The notes beneath the pieces were generated by a model. That model made no database searches, had not been told where the DNA came from, and was given only the letters and a program-made list of their open reading frames with translations. From positions 1 through 59,170 of the forward strand of contig NZ_JADGLL010000019.1 of NCBI RefSeq assembly GCF_015235415.1: 59,170 bases of DNA, read 5' to 3'. The position numbers were made by a program, and so were the translations under genes. Shown here in pieces: positions 1 to 10,224 of the stretch; the first letter of the stretch is position 1, and every line of letters starts with the position of its first letter. This DNA is from Microbacterium paludicola (GTDB lineage Bacteria > Actinomycetota > Actinomycetes > Actinomycetales > Microbacteriaceae).

Positions 1-19
1 GGTCTGCTGTGGGTCGGGG

Positions 20-54
20 CTCACAGGCTCGGGGGTCACAGGCTCGGGGGTCAC
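20..54. repeat. 15-bp tandem repeat overlapping a stop codon
   Basis: Two copies of a 15-bp unit (CTCACAGGCTCGGGG at 20-34, GTCACAGGCTCGGGG at 35-49) and a partial third (GTCAC, 50-54). On the minus strand the unit reads TGACCCCCGAGCCTG and starts with the stop codon of the TPR gene, so the stop is repeated in frame every five codons. It looks like slippage duplication of the gene's tail. Confidence 0.75.
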
Positions 55-812
55 CATGGCTTGTCCGTTCCCGAGCCCGACTGCCCGTCGTCGCCCTGAT
101 ACTGCTGGCGCTCGCCGTCGCCCTGCTGCAGCTTCTCCTCGAGGTCCTCCAGCTGCTCGTCCGACGGCTTCGGCTCCTGCCCCTCCTGCGGGTCCTCCGA
201 CGGGGAGGGCGACGGCTGTGGCTGCGGGGGCTGCTGCTTCTGCTTCAGCCGCTCCTCGAGGTCGTCGATGCTCTGTCCCGCGCTGCGCTCCGGATCCGGC
301 GACTGCTCATCCGCCTCCTCCGAGTGGCACTCGTCGGGGGTGTCGGCGACCACCTGCAGGGCCTCGCCGTACAGCTGTTCGGCGGCGACGGGGTCGCCGG
401 CCTCCCTCGCCTGATCGCCCATCCGCTCGATCGTGATGCCGAGGTTGATGTGCACGGCACAGGCCTCGAGCCCGGGGGCGAGGGGCAGGGCCTCCTCGAA
501 CCGCGCCCGCGCGCCGGCGAGGTCGCCCGCCCCGGCGAGGGCGTCGCCGAGGTTGTACGGCGCCTTGTACGGCTCGAACCAGTTGACGACGCCCTGCCCC
601 TGCGCGGCGGCGGCCGAGCCCGCGAAGTCCCCGGCGACGTACGACGTGATCGCGCGGTGCGCGAAGGCGTACATCGACGCGATCTTCACCGGCAGCAGCA
701 TCGCGATGACGCAGAGCGGCACGGCGATCAGCAGCAGGATGCGCCGCAGCCGGGCGCGGCGCCGGTTGCCGGCGATCAGCTCGGCCGCGGCGGAGTCGGC
801 GGGGGCGCTCAT
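51..812 (-). CDS. Membrane-anchored TPR protein (BatC-like)
   Basis: A 253-residue protein with one hydrophobic segment near the N-terminus (about residues 24-41), a TPR-like helical region (about 83-165, with an NLGDALAGAGDLAGARARF-type repeat), and a long low-complexity tail rich in Gln, Glu, Pro and Asp. The tail contains the related motifs DDLEERLKQ and EDLEEKLQQ. It is the last gene of a MoxR/DUF58/VWA operon, and its ATG overlaps the upstream VWA stop by 4 bp (ATGA). In such operons a TPR protein (BatC or BatE type) accompanies the VWA proteins as a presumed scaffold at the membrane. The exact function is unknown. The tail suggests an extended segment rather than an enzyme. Confidence 0.8.
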   Translation of the reverse strand: MSAPADSAAAELIAGNRRRARLRRILLLIAVPLCVIAMLLPVKIASMYAFAHRAITSYVAGDFAGSAAAAQGQGVVNWFEPYKAPYNLGDALAGAGDLAGARARFEEALPLAPGLEACAVHINLGITIERMGDQAREAGDPVAAEQLYGEALQVVADTPDECHSEEADEQSPDPERSAGQSIDDLEERLKQKQQPPQPQPSPSPSEDPQEGQEPKPSDEQLEDLEEKLQQGDGERQQYQGDDGQSGSGTDKPW

Positions 813-1816
813 GCCTCACCTCCCTGCCCGGAGGGCCGCGGTCGCATCAGCTGCAGCACGCCCGGGATCGCCGTCGCGACCAGTGCGGCGTCCGCCGCCA
901 GCAGCGCGACGATCAGCAGCGCGAGCATCCAGCCGAGCTCGGTCACGTCGCCGGTCGTGCCCGCGGCGCGCGTGGTGGTCGACGTCGGGGCCTCCGGGAG
1001 CTCGGGCTGACTGTCGGCCGTGCGGTGCTGGTATTCGACGCCGAGGTCGGCGGCGATCGTCTGCAGCGCGGCCTCGTCGATCTTCGACAGCGCGGCTTCG
1101 GATCCGTCCAGGATGTACTCGTCGGACGCGCCGCCGACCTCGCCGGTCTGCACCTTCATCCGGCCGCCCTCCGGCGTGCCGTAGCCGAGCACGGCGCCCC
1201 CGTCGAGCAGCGCCGCGCTCGACTCGAACGACTCGGGCTCGCTGGCGGCGGTCTGCTCACCGTCGCCGAGGTAGAACACCATGCGCGACCGCTCGGGCGA
1301 GCTCTCCGCCGCCGCCTGCAGCGTCTGCGCGAGCAGGCGGTTGGCGATGCCGATCGAACTTCCCTGCGAGCGCTGGGTGACCTCGGGGGTCAGCACCTCC
1401 AGCGCCGAGTGGAGCGCGGCGGTGTCGGTCGTCAGCGGCAGGCGCATCTCGGCCGAGGCGTCGAACGTCAGCAGCGCGAACCGCGCCCCGGGGTAGGCGG
1501 CGACGATGGCGTCGACGTCGGATCGGACCCCGTCGAGGCGCGGGGCGCCGTCGCCCCAGTCCTCCGCGACGATGCTCGCCGTCGAGTCGACGAGGATGAC
1601 GACATCCGTGTCGGTCGTCAGGGTCTGGGTCTCCCCGCCGGGGATGCCGGGGCGCAGCGCGAGCACCGCGCACGCGAGCAGCGCCGCGATCCGCAGTGCC
1701 CAGGACGTCCGCTCCCGGGCGCCGCGGGCCCGCAGCAGCGAGCGCACCGCGACGAACGCCACCGGCGCGCACAGCAGCGCGAGCAGCAGCGGGTGAAGGA
1801 CGGGCTGGAAGATCAC
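809..1816 (-). CDS. VWA domain membrane protein (BatB/BatA-like)
   Basis: 335 residues from a GTG start at 1816. This start is chosen because it overlaps the preceding gene's stop by 4 bp (GTGA); upstream in-frame codons would run into the neighbour. Two hydrophobic N-terminal helices are followed by a von Willebrand A domain and a C-terminal membrane helix (LGWMLALLIVALLAADAAL). The metal-site motif is DSTAS (about residues 77-81), a DxTxS variant of the usual DxSxS. Family knowledge: paired VWA proteins act with a MoxR AAA+ ATPase in envelope or metal-insertion chaperone systems. The substrate here is unknown. Confidence 0.85.
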   Translation of the reverse strand: MIFQPVLHPLLLALLCAPVAFVAVRSLLRARGARERTSWALRIAALLACAVLALRPGIPGGETQTLTTDTDVVILVDSTASIVAEDWGDGAPRLDGVRSDVDAIVAAYPGARFALLTFDASAEMRLPLTTDTAALHSALEVLTPEVTQRSQGSSIGIANRLLAQTLQAAAESSPERSRMVFYLGDGEQTAASEPESFESSAALLDGGAVLGYGTPEGGRMKVQTGEVGGASDEYILDGSEAALSKIDEAALQTIAADLGVEYQHRTADSQPELPEAPTSTTTRAAGTTGDVTELGWMLALLIVALLAADAALVATAIPGVLQLMRPRPSGQGGEA

Positions 1817-2805
1817 AGTCTCACCCGCCACAGCAGCACGATCCCGGCCAGCACCAGGGCCAGCAGCACGGCGATCCACACGTCCGGCACGTCGCGCCAC
1901 ACCACGCGCGCCTCACCCTGCAGCGCGCGGGCCTCCTGCTCCTGCACCTCGTCGATGATCTCGCCGACGGTGGTGTCGCCCCGCAGGGCGTACGCCTGCC
2001 CGCCGGTGGTCTCGGCGGCGCCGGTCAGCTGCGCGCTGATCTCGTCGTCCTTGCCCTCCACCGGGTTCAGCGCGAACACCCGCACGCCCGCGTCGCGCGC
2101 GTAGACGCTCGCCTCCTCGAGCGTGACGATGCCGGCGCCGAAGGCCTCGTTGTCGGTGGCGAGGATGATCGAGCGCGACCGGTCCTCGTCGAGGTGGTCG
2201 AAGCGCATGGTGCACGCGGCGAGGCCGTCGCCGATCAGCGAGGATCCGGTGCCGTTGAGCGTGCCGACCCAGTGCTCGGGGATGTCGCTCGAGTAGTCGT
2301 CGAAGGCGGCCTTGATCGACTGCAGGTGCCCGCGGATGAAATCGTAGTCGTCGGTGAGGGGGAAGATCTGCACGGGCGAGCTGTTGAAGATCGTCAGTCC
2401 GATCCGCTCTCCCTCGAAGCCCTCGAGCAGTTCCTCGAACACTTCGAGCACCTCGATGTCGACCTCGCTCATCGAGCCCGAGACGTCGAGGCACAGCATG
2501 ATGTCGCGGCTCGTGTCGACCGGTTGGATGGTCTGGGCCGCCATCGGCCGCGCGCCGACGACGCCGGCCACGACGGCCGATCCGGCGAGCAGCGCCACGG
2601 CTCCGGCGACCGCAGCCGCGCGGCGACGGGTCGCCCGGCGCACTGCCGGCAGGCTGCGCAGCCGCTCGGCCCGCGACACCGGCGCGGCCCCGGCCGACGC
2701 ACGAGCGGCGCGACGGACCGCGAGCACGCCGACCGTCACCGCCAGGACGACCGCCGCCAGGGCGAGCACAATGATCCATGGGTTCGCGAGCTCGATCAGT
2801 GCCAT
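1813..2805 (-). CDS. VWA domain membrane protein (BatA-like)
   Basis: 330 residues with N-terminal transmembrane helices at about 8-30 and 64-84, an extracytoplasmic or peripheral VWA domain with a canonical metal-binding DVSGS motif (about 107-111), and a C-terminal helix (VWIAVLLALVLAGIVLLW). It is the first of two adjacent VWA proteins in the operon, and its 5' end overlaps the upstream small membrane protein by 10 bp. Unlike its partner it keeps a full DxSxS MIDAS site, so this is the copy most likely to bind Mg2+ and a ligand. Confidence 0.88.
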   Translation of the reverse strand: MALIELANPWIIVLALAAVVLAVTVGVLAVRRAARASAGAAPVSRAERLRSLPAVRRATRRRAAAVAGAVALLAGSAVVAGVVGARPMAAQTIQPVDTSRDIMLCLDVSGSMSEVDIEVLEVFEELLEGFEGERIGLTIFNSSPVQIFPLTDDYDFIRGHLQSIKAAFDDYSSDIPEHWVGTLNGTGSSLIGDGLAACTMRFDHLDEDRSRSIILATDNEAFGAGIVTLEEASVYARDAGVRVFALNPVEGKDDEISAQLTGAAETTGGQAYALRGDTTVGEIIDEVQEQEARALQGEARVVWRDVPDVWIAVLLALVLAGIVLLWRVRL

Positions 2806-3269
2806 TCGCTCACCACCCTGCGCGCCGCCTCGGCGCCCGCGGCCGGGTCGACGGCGGGACCGCGGCCGAAGATGCTCGGATAATAGTGGCGGCGCAGCGC
2901 ATCGACGAGCGCAGGATGCACGCCGCGCGCCTGCAAGTCGGCGAGCGTCAGCACGGGGGCCTCAAGGCCGCTGTACTCGTTGACGAACTGGCGGGTCGTG
3001 CGGCTGAGCTCGAGGTTCGCCTGCCGCGCCGTCAGCTCGCGCGCCCGCCAGGCATGCTCGATCCTGCCGATGCCGTCGAGATACTCGTGGCGCAGCATCG
3101 TGAGCGCGTCTGATGCGACGGGCGCCGCGGCGGTGGTGGCGCGGCGCGGCCTCGTGAACAGCAGGATGAGCCAGACCGACAGGATCGCGAGCACGATGAT
3201 CCCGAGCGCCAGCAGCATCCACCACGGCGCGTACTGCACCGGCGGGTAGAACTCGTCAGGCTCCGACAT
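2796..3269 (-). CDS. Single-pass membrane protein of the MoxR-VWA operon (DUF4381-like)
   Basis: 157 residues with one transmembrane helix (about 15-39, PWWMLLALGIIVLAILSVW) and a cytoplasmic helical domain of about 115 residues. Size, topology and position between DUF58 and VWA genes match the small DUF4381-type proteins of Bat operons. I assign this from context and topology, not from a diagnostic motif. It overlaps both neighbours (about 14 bp with DUF58 and 10 bp with VWA), which indicates translational coupling. Confidence 0.75.
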   Translation of the reverse strand: MSEPDEFYPPVQYAPWWMLLALGIIVLAILSVWLILLFTRPRRATTAAAPVASDALTMLRHEYLDGIGRIEHAWRARELTARQANLELSRTTRQFVNEYSGLEAPVLTLADLQARGVHPALVDALRRHYYPSIFGRGPAVDPAAGAEAARRVVSEWH

Positions 3270-4143
3270 GGGCCCTCCGGTTCAGCATCCGCAGCAGCTC
3301 GGGCACCGCATCGTCCTGGGTGCGCAGCTCGACGTGGGTGATCTCGAGCGCGGTGAGCAGGGCGTCGCGCCGGGTCTCCTCCGCGCGGTGCTGCTCCTCG
3401 ACCTCGCGCACGACGGCCTCATCGCCGTGAAGGAACCCCGGCACCGTCCATCCGGTGTCCACGTCGCGGCGCGACGATCCGTCCGCCGTCGTGAGCACCG
3501 GATCCGCGTCGCGCAGCGTGACCCACAGCACGTCGTGCTGGGTGCGCAGGCGGCGCACGAGCCGCTCGGTCTCGTCGGTGATCGGCGCCTCGTCGGTGAC
3601 GACGACCACGATCATCCGGCGCGAGATCGTGCGGGCAACGAAGTCGAGCAGCCGCTCGCGGGCGCTGTGCGGGCCGTCGGGCGCGCAGGCGCCGTCGATC
3701 GCGCGCAGCGCGTGCTCGAGCGCGCCCTCGGAGCGCTTGGGAGGCAGCCGGCGGACGCGCTCGGCGTCGCCGAAGACGAGCGAGAAGTCGTCGTCGTGCC
3801 GCAGCGTCAGCACGCCGAGCGCCCCGACCGCCAGCACGGCGAGCTCGCGCTTGGGCCGGTCGTCGGCGGCCAGCGCCGCCATCCCGCGGCCCGTGTCGAC
3901 AACGAACAGCACCGTGTGCATCCGGGACGCGCGCATCCGCTTGATCATCGGGGTGCTCAGCCGCGCGGTGGCCCGCCAGTCGATGTCGCGCACCTCGTCG
4001 CCCGCCTGGTACTCGCGCAGGTCCTCGAAGTCGTTGCTGCGGCCGCGCAGCAGCGACGCGTACGCGCCGTCGAGCGCGTGCAGCGACTTCTTGGACGAAT
4101 GGATGAAGAGCTTGCTCTTCACCCGCGTGATGAGGCTGGGCAT
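3256..4143 (-). CDS. DUF58 domain-containing protein
   Basis: 295 residues from an ATG at 4143, chosen because this start clears the upstream moxR stop (4166) by 22 bp. The DUF58 signature YQAGDEVRDIDWRATAR is at about residues 45-61. The rest has a VWA-like fold pattern (VLFVVDTGRGMAALAADD, then MIVVVVTDEAP). DUF58 proteins are invariably found with MoxR ATPases and are thought to be partners or substrates of the AAA+ ring. No transmembrane segment is evident, unlike longer family members. Confidence 0.9.
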   Translation of the reverse strand: MPSLITRVKSKLFIHSSKKSLHALDGAYASLLRGRSNDFEDLREYQAGDEVRDIDWRATARLSTPMIKRMRASRMHTVLFVVDTGRGMAALAADDRPKRELAVLAVGALGVLTLRHDDDFSLVFGDAERVRRLPPKRSEGALEHALRAIDGACAPDGPHSARERLLDFVARTISRRMIVVVVTDEAPITDETERLVRRLRTQHDVLWVTLRDADPVLTTADGSSRRDVDTGWTVPGFLHGDEAVVREVEEQHRAEETRRDALLTALEITHVELRTQDDAVPELLRMLNRRAHVGA

Positions 4144-4165
4144 GGCAGCGGCCGATCGGACCGGA

Positions 4166-5188
4166 TCAGGGGGTCGGGACGGCGGCGAAGATCGCGTCGA
4201 TGATCTCCTCGCTGCGCACGCCGTCGGCATCGGCCTCGAAGTTCAGCAGCACGCGGTGCCGCAGCACGAGGTGGCGCAGGGCCCGGATGTCCTCGGGCAG
4301 CACGTGCGCGCGGCCGTTCAGCAGCGCGAGCGCGCGGGAGGCCTGCAGGAAGGCGATGGAGGCGCGCGGGCTCGCGCCGTACTTGATGTAGCGGGCCTGC
4401 TCCTCGCCGATGTACGGGGCAGGGTTCCGGGTGACATAGGCGATGCCGACGATGTAGTTGCGGATCGCGGGGGAGACGTGGATGCGGCTCGCGACATCCT
4501 GCAGGAGGTGCACGTCCGCGAGGGTCACCGAGCTGCGGGCATGGCGTTCGGGATCCAGCACGCCCGAGTCGATCCGCTCGAGGATCTCGAACTCCTCCTG
4601 GGGGCTGGGGTACTCGACGATCTCCTTGAGGAGGAAGCGGTCCATCTGCGCCTCAGGGAGCTCGTACGTCCCCTCCTGCTCGATCGGGTTCTGCGTCGCG
4701 ATCACGAGGAAGGGCTTCGGCAGGCGGTGAACCTCGCCGCCGATCGTGGTCTGGTGCTCCTGCATCGCCTCGAGCATCGCGCTCTGCGTCTTGGCGCTCG
4801 AGCGGTTGATCTCGTCGAGCAGCACGAAGTTCGCGTGCACCGGGCCGAGCACGGTGCGGAACGATCCGGTGCTCGCGTCGTAGACCTGGTTGCCGGTGAT
4901 GTCGCTCGGCAGCAGGTCGGGGGTGCACTGGATGCGCTTGAACTGCGCGTCGACCGTGTCGGCCAGCGTGGAGGCGGCGGTCGTCTTCGCGAGGCCAGGC
5001 ACGCTCTCGAGCAGGATGTGCCCGCCCGCGATCAGGCCGATCAGCAGGCTCGTGCGCAGCCGCTCCTGGCCCACCATCTTCGCCGAGTAGGAGTCGGAGA
5101 CGATCCGGATGACCTCGACGGCCCGCGCCATCTCCTCGCTCGTCGGCGCGGTCTTCTGCCCGGTGTTCGACGCAGCGGCCTGGTTCAT
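4166..5188 (-). CDS. MoxR family AAA+ ATPase
   Basis: 340 residues from ATG 5188, preceded by GGGGAGAGCAGG as ribosome binding site. It has a MoxR-type P-loop (ESVPGLAKT, about 61-69), Walker B LLDEINRSS (about 123-131), sensor 1 in IATQNPIEQEGTYELPEAQ and the C-terminal lid. It is the first gene of the minus-strand operon moxR-DUF58-small membrane protein-VWA-VWA-TPR. These ATPases act as chaperones that remodel partners bound to VWA proteins; the operon order follows the classic Bat layout. Confidence 0.93.
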   Translation of the reverse strand: MNQAAASNTGQKTAPTSEEMARAVEVIRIVSDSYSAKMVGQERLRTSLLIGLIAGGHILLESVPGLAKTTAASTLADTVDAQFKRIQCTPDLLPSDITGNQVYDASTGSFRTVLGPVHANFVLLDEINRSSAKTQSAMLEAMQEHQTTIGGEVHRLPKPFLVIATQNPIEQEGTYELPEAQMDRFLLKEIVEYPSPQEEFEILERIDSGVLDPERHARSSVTLADVHLLQDVASRIHVSPAIRNYIVGIAYVTRNPAPYIGEEQARYIKYGASPRASIAFLQASRALALLNGRAHVLPEDIRALRHLVLRHRVLLNFEADADGVRSEEIIDAIFAAVPTP

Positions 5189-5280
5189 CCTGCTCTCCCC
5201 TCGCTGGACCGGGGAGGCGCCACGGCACGCGTCGCGCCCATCCCCCGCGGTCAGCCTACCTCCGTCGGGATATCGATCCC

Positions 5281-5320
5281 CGGTCGTTGAGCGACGAGCG
5301 CAGTGAGGAGTCGAAACGCG
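5281..5320 (+). repeat. Dispersed intergenic repeat, copy 1
   Basis: It reads CGGTCGTTGAGCGACGAGCG followed by CAGTGAGGAGTCGAAACGCG. The same GGTCGTTGAGCG...GTCGAAACG frame occurs at 34113-34145 and, inverted, at 10085-10119. It is always intergenic and partly self-complementary, like a REP element. Confidence 0.75.
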
Positions 5321-5350
5321 GCGGGTGATACATATCGGGAGCGCGAGGCG

Positions 5351-5428
5351 TTCCAAAGTTTGGGCGACTTCCAAAACGGATTGCTAATGCCCACAAACTT
5401 TGGAAGACTTTGGGGGTGAACCAAAACG
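5351..5428 (+). promoter_or_regulatory. Candidate operator: 12-bp inverted repeat plus half-sites
   Basis: TTCCAAAGTTTG (5351-5362) is repeated exactly in inverted orientation as CAAACTTTGGAA (5394-5405). The left arm itself contains the palindrome CCAAAGTTTGG (5353-5363). Extra copies of CCAAAACG lie at 5371-5378 and 5421-5428. The AT-rich cluster sits directly before the start of a DNA-binding protein gene, which suggests autoregulation. Confidence 0.6.
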
Positions 5429-7092
5429 AGCTCCGCGACTTGACGAGCCGCGGTGAAACGATCGCGGTCGAGTTCAAGTCTGACCGGCCGAAGTTCGGCG
5501 ATGACCGGATCGCGGAGGTCGTCGCCTGCCTGGCGAACGCCGAAGGCGGCATCCTGCTGATCGGCGTCGAGGACGACGGCACGATCACGGGCGCGCAGGC
5601 GCGACACGGGGAGGTCACGAACCCCCTGCGACTGCAGGCCCTGATCTCGAACAAGACTGTCCCGCCTGTGGTGACCGACGTGGACGTCGTCGAGATCGAT
5701 GGGGCTGCGGTGATCGTGATCGAGATCCCGCGGGCGGCCTCGATCACCGGCACGTCCGCTGGTCAGTACTCGCGCCGTGGTCTCGGAGGTGACGGCAGGC
5801 CTGCCTGCCTTCCGCTGCTCGCTCACGAGATGCTCTCTTCGCGGATCGAACGGGGGGAGGTGGACTACGCCTCGATCGTCGAACCGGATGCCAAAGTGGA
5901 CGATCTCGATCCATCCGAGTTCGAGCGCTTGCGACGGCTCGTGTCGCCGACCGGCGGGGGCTCGGTGCTCGCATCGTTGAGCGACGTCGAGATCGGCAAA
6001 GCGCTCGGCGTCATCGACGGCAGCGAGGAGTCGCCGATCATCCGGCGCGGAGCCCTCCTTCTCTTCGGACGGGACGAGCGTCTGCGCCAGTTCATCCCCA
6101 CCCACGAGACGGCCTTCCAAGTTCTGTCGGGCACGGCCGTCCGGCAGAACGTCTTCAGTAACGCGCCACTGTTCCGCGCTGCTGAGGATCTCTACACGCA
6201 GCTCATGCGCTACGACGAGGAGGACGAACTCGACATCGGGCTGACACGAGTTTCAGTTCCACGGATCCCTGCCGTCGCCGCGCGTGAGCTCATCGCCAAT
6301 GCGCTTGTGCATCGTGACTACACGATGCAGGGCCCGGTCTCCCTCCAGTTGACAGAGGAAGAACTCACCATCGCGAATCCGGGCGGACTGCCGCGTGGCG
6401 TCACTCTGGACAACCTGCTGTCGACGTCGCAGCCGCGCAGTCGCATCCTGTCGGAGGCGTTCTTCCGTGCCGGCATCGTCGAGCGGACGGGGCGCGGTAT
6501 CAATCGCGTGTTCGAGTCGACCCTTCGCGCCGGCCGAGCGGCTCCTGATTTCTCGCGCACGGACGCGCATCACGTCGTCGTCACGGTGCCGACGGGCCGT
6601 GCGGATCTCGCTGTCGTGCGCTTCCTCGTCGCGCATACGGAGCGACGGGGGAGGCCCTTCTCATTGGAGGAGCTGCTCGTCCTGCATGCGCTTCAGGATG
6701 ACCCGCGCCTCACGGTCGGCGAGCTCGCCGACCTCGTACAGCGATCTCAGATCGCGACGCGCACCGTGCTGACGCGCATGGTCGAGGAGGGGCTCATCGA
6801 GATGCGAGGGAATGGGCGAGGGCGTCGCTACACCATGAGCGCAGCGACCTATCGCGAGATCAGCAGCCCCGCGGGGTACGTGCGTGTTCGCTCGTTCGAT
6901 ACCGCCCAGCAGGAGCAGATGGTGCTGACGTACGTTCGCTCGCACGGGAGCATCACGCGGGCCCAGGCAGCAGACCTGTGCGCACTTCCCTCGGACGCTG
7001 CGAAGCACCTGCTCCGTTCACTGCGTGACCGGGGTTTTCTGCGGCTGGTGGGAGAACGCAGGGCGGCGCACTACGTCCTCGCTGTTGAGTGA
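5416..7092 (+). CDS. AlbA_2 (Schlafen-type) DNA-binding / ATPase-fold transcriptional regulator
   Basis: 558 residues from GTG 5416, which has GGAAGA 8 bp upstream; a TTG at 5410 is in frame but too close to that site. The N-terminal AlbA_2 domain (about 7-125) shows GETIAVEFKSD and NAEGGILLIGVEDDG. A GHKL-like ATPase-fold region follows (about 285-400), with ARELIANALVHRDYT and ERTGRGINRV. The C-terminus carries two winged-helix segments (about 425-475 and 500-555). Members are annotated as ATP-binding or Lon-related regulators, often autoregulating or linked to mobile regions. The coding sequence has more A/T-leaning codons than its neighbours. It is divergent from moxR and has no operon partner. 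Confidence 0.85.
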   Translation: MNQNELRDLTSRGETIAVEFKSDRPKFGDDRIAEVVACLANAEGGILLIGVEDDGTITGAQARHGEVTNPLRLQALISNKTVPPVVTDVDVVEIDGAAVIVIEIPRAASITGTSAGQYSRRGLGGDGRPACLPLLAHEMLSSRIERGEVDYASIVEPDAKVDDLDPSEFERLRRLVSPTGGGSVLASLSDVEIGKALGVIDGSEESPIIRRGALLLFGRDERLRQFIPTHETAFQVLSGTAVRQNVFSNAPLFRAAEDLYTQLMRYDEEDELDIGLTRVSVPRIPAVAARELIANALVHRDYTMQGPVSLQLTEEELTIANPGGLPRGVTLDNLLSTSQPRSRILSEAFFRAGIVERTGRGINRVFESTLRAGRAAPDFSRTDAHHVVVTVPTGRADLAVVRFLVAHTERRGRPFSLEELLVLHALQDDPRLTVGELADLVQRSQIATRTVLTRMVEEGLIEMRGNGRGRRYTMSAATYREISSPAGYVRVRSFDTAQQEQMVLTYVRSHGSITRAQAADLCALPSDAAKHLLRSLRDRGFLRLVGERRAAHYVLAVE

Positions 7093-7157
7093 CGTGCAGC
7101 GTCCCGGCTCCCGGCCTGAGCCGCCGAAGCGGGCACGACGGTCGATTCGTCGCCTAA

Positions 7158-8664
<1,507 letters not shown>

Positions 8665-8704
8665 CCGGATCTGCGAGGACTCACCGCTCTGCGAGGATCG
8701 ACCC

Positions 8705-10045
8705 ATGAGACTCTGGATCGGGGCGCGCGGCGCGGACATGGGCAAAGAGGCGCGCGGAATCATGGCCGCCACGGCCGGAGAGCCCGATTCGCCGCTGGCC
8801 GGGGGACCCCTCTCTCTCGTCGGAGACGCGGTCGAGGCGCCGTCGCCGACGTGGCTCGCGGCGCATCCGAAGCTCGACGTCGTGTACGCCGCGCTGGAGG
8901 CGCAGGGCCGCGTGGCCGCGTTCCGCCGCACCGGTGAGGCGACCCTCGCGCCCCTCGGTTCGCCCGTCGAGGCCGGCGAGACCACGTGTCACGTGGCCGT
9001 CGCGCCCGACGGCTCGCACCTGATCGCCACCGCCTGGGGCAACGGGGTCGTGACCCACGTGGCTCTCGACGCATCCGGCCGCCTCGGCACCCGCACCGAA
9101 GCCGAGCCGTCGGCCGATCCGTACGACCGCGAGAACGCGGGCGGGACGTCCGCCCCCGACACGTCCGCGCTGCTGGACGAGCAGCCGGGGGTCGCCGACC
9201 TGCGCAGCCTCGTCGAGCGCGGTGCCGACGCGTCGCAGCTCGCGGCGATGCTCGCCGGCGCCACCCCGACGCCGGCCATCGGCGCGGATGCCGGACTCGA
9301 CGACATCCTGGCCCTGCTCGGGCAGTCCAAGAACCCGTTCGACGATCCCGCGGTGCGCGGCATCCTTCGCGGCGCGCGGGACACCCCGGCCGCCGCGCTC
9401 GCCGGCGGCGTCGATCTCGGCGGAGCCACCGCCGAGCCGACCGAGCCGCGCACCCCGCGCGCGCACTGCACGGTGTTCCTTCCCCGCGGCCTCGTCGCCA
9501 CGACCGACCTCGGCTACGACCTCGTGCGCATCTGGCGCACCTCGCCGCGCGGGATGACGCTCGACCACGAGGTCGCGCTCCCCCTCGGCACCGGTCCGCG
9601 CCACATGAGCCTTCACCCCAGCGGGCACCTCTACGTGGTGACCGAGCACACCTGCGAGATCTTCGTGCTCTCGGCCGGCCCCGACGGACGCTGGGCGCTG
9701 CGCTCCGGCATCGCCGCATCCCCGGGATCGCTGCCCGGCGACAGCGCCGCCGAGCTCACCCGCTCGCGCGACGGCCAGTTCCTCTACGCGGGCCTGCGGG
9801 GCAGCGACACGATCGCCGTGCTGCGCGTGCGCGACCAGGGCGACCGGATCGAGCACGTCGCGCTCGCCGAGTCGGGCATCCGCAAGCCGCGTCACCACGT
9901 CGTGCTGCGCGACACTCTGCTCGTCGCCGGCCAGGACTCGCACGAGATCGCCTCGCTCGGCATCGACGAGCGCACCGGAGTGCCGGGCAGGGTGCGGCAC
10001 CGGCTCGCGGTGCCGTCGCCCCAGCACATCCTGCTGGCGCGCTGA
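8705..10045 (+). CDS. Lactonase-type seven-bladed beta-propeller protein with an insertion
   Basis: 446 residues from ATG 8705. The repeated motifs HPKLDVVYAALE, APDGSHLIATAWGNG, GPRHMSLHPSGHLYVVTEH and SRDGQFLYAGLRGSDTIAV match the 6-phosphogluconolactonase / YbhE-type lactonase fold. About 110 extra residues interrupt the propeller (about 138-252), rich in Ala, Asp and Gly, with LRSLVERGADASQLAAMLAG and LDDILALLGQ. Family members are often about 340 residues. Substrate is uncertain; sugar lactone hydrolysis is a family-based guess. It is on the same strand as purA. Confidence 0.8.
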   Translation: MRLWIGARGADMGKEARGIMAATAGEPDSPLAGGPLSLVGDAVEAPSPTWLAAHPKLDVVYAALEAQGRVAAFRRTGEATLAPLGSPVEAGETTCHVAVAPDGSHLIATAWGNGVVTHVALDASGRLGTRTEAEPSADPYDRENAGGTSAPDTSALLDEQPGVADLRSLVERGADASQLAAMLAGATPTPAIGADAGLDDILALLGQSKNPFDDPAVRGILRGARDTPAAALAGGVDLGGATAEPTEPRTPRAHCTVFLPRGLVATTDLGYDLVRIWRTSPRGMTLDHEVALPLGTGPRHMSLHPSGHLYVVTEHTCEIFVLSAGPDGRWALRSGIAASPGSLPGDSAAELTRSRDGQFLYAGLRGSDTIAVLRVRDQGDRIEHVALAESGIRKPRHHVVLRDTLLVAGQDSHEIASLGIDERTGVPGRVRHRLAVPSPQHILLAR

Positions 10046-10084
10046 GACTGCGCACCGATCTCGACTCGCTGCGCTCGCTCGATC

Positions 10085-10119
10085 CGTTTCGACTCCGCTT
10101 CGCTCCGCTCAACGACCGG
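10085..10119 (-). repeat. Dispersed intergenic repeat, copy 2 (inverted)
   Basis: On the minus strand this reads CCCGGTCGTTGAGCGGAGCG then AAGCGGAGTCGAAACG, the same element as at 5281 and 34113. A related partial segment (TCGACTCGCTGCGCTCGCTC) lies just upstream at 10061-10080. Confidence 0.75.
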
Positions 10120-10224
10120 GGCGTGGGAGCGCGCGCCGCGCGTCAGGGCGGTGGGTCTTGCTCCCTTTGCTCGCAAGGGGCTTCGGTGGTCCCTCGGATC
10201 CGGGGCACCGGTAGCCTCGTGTCC

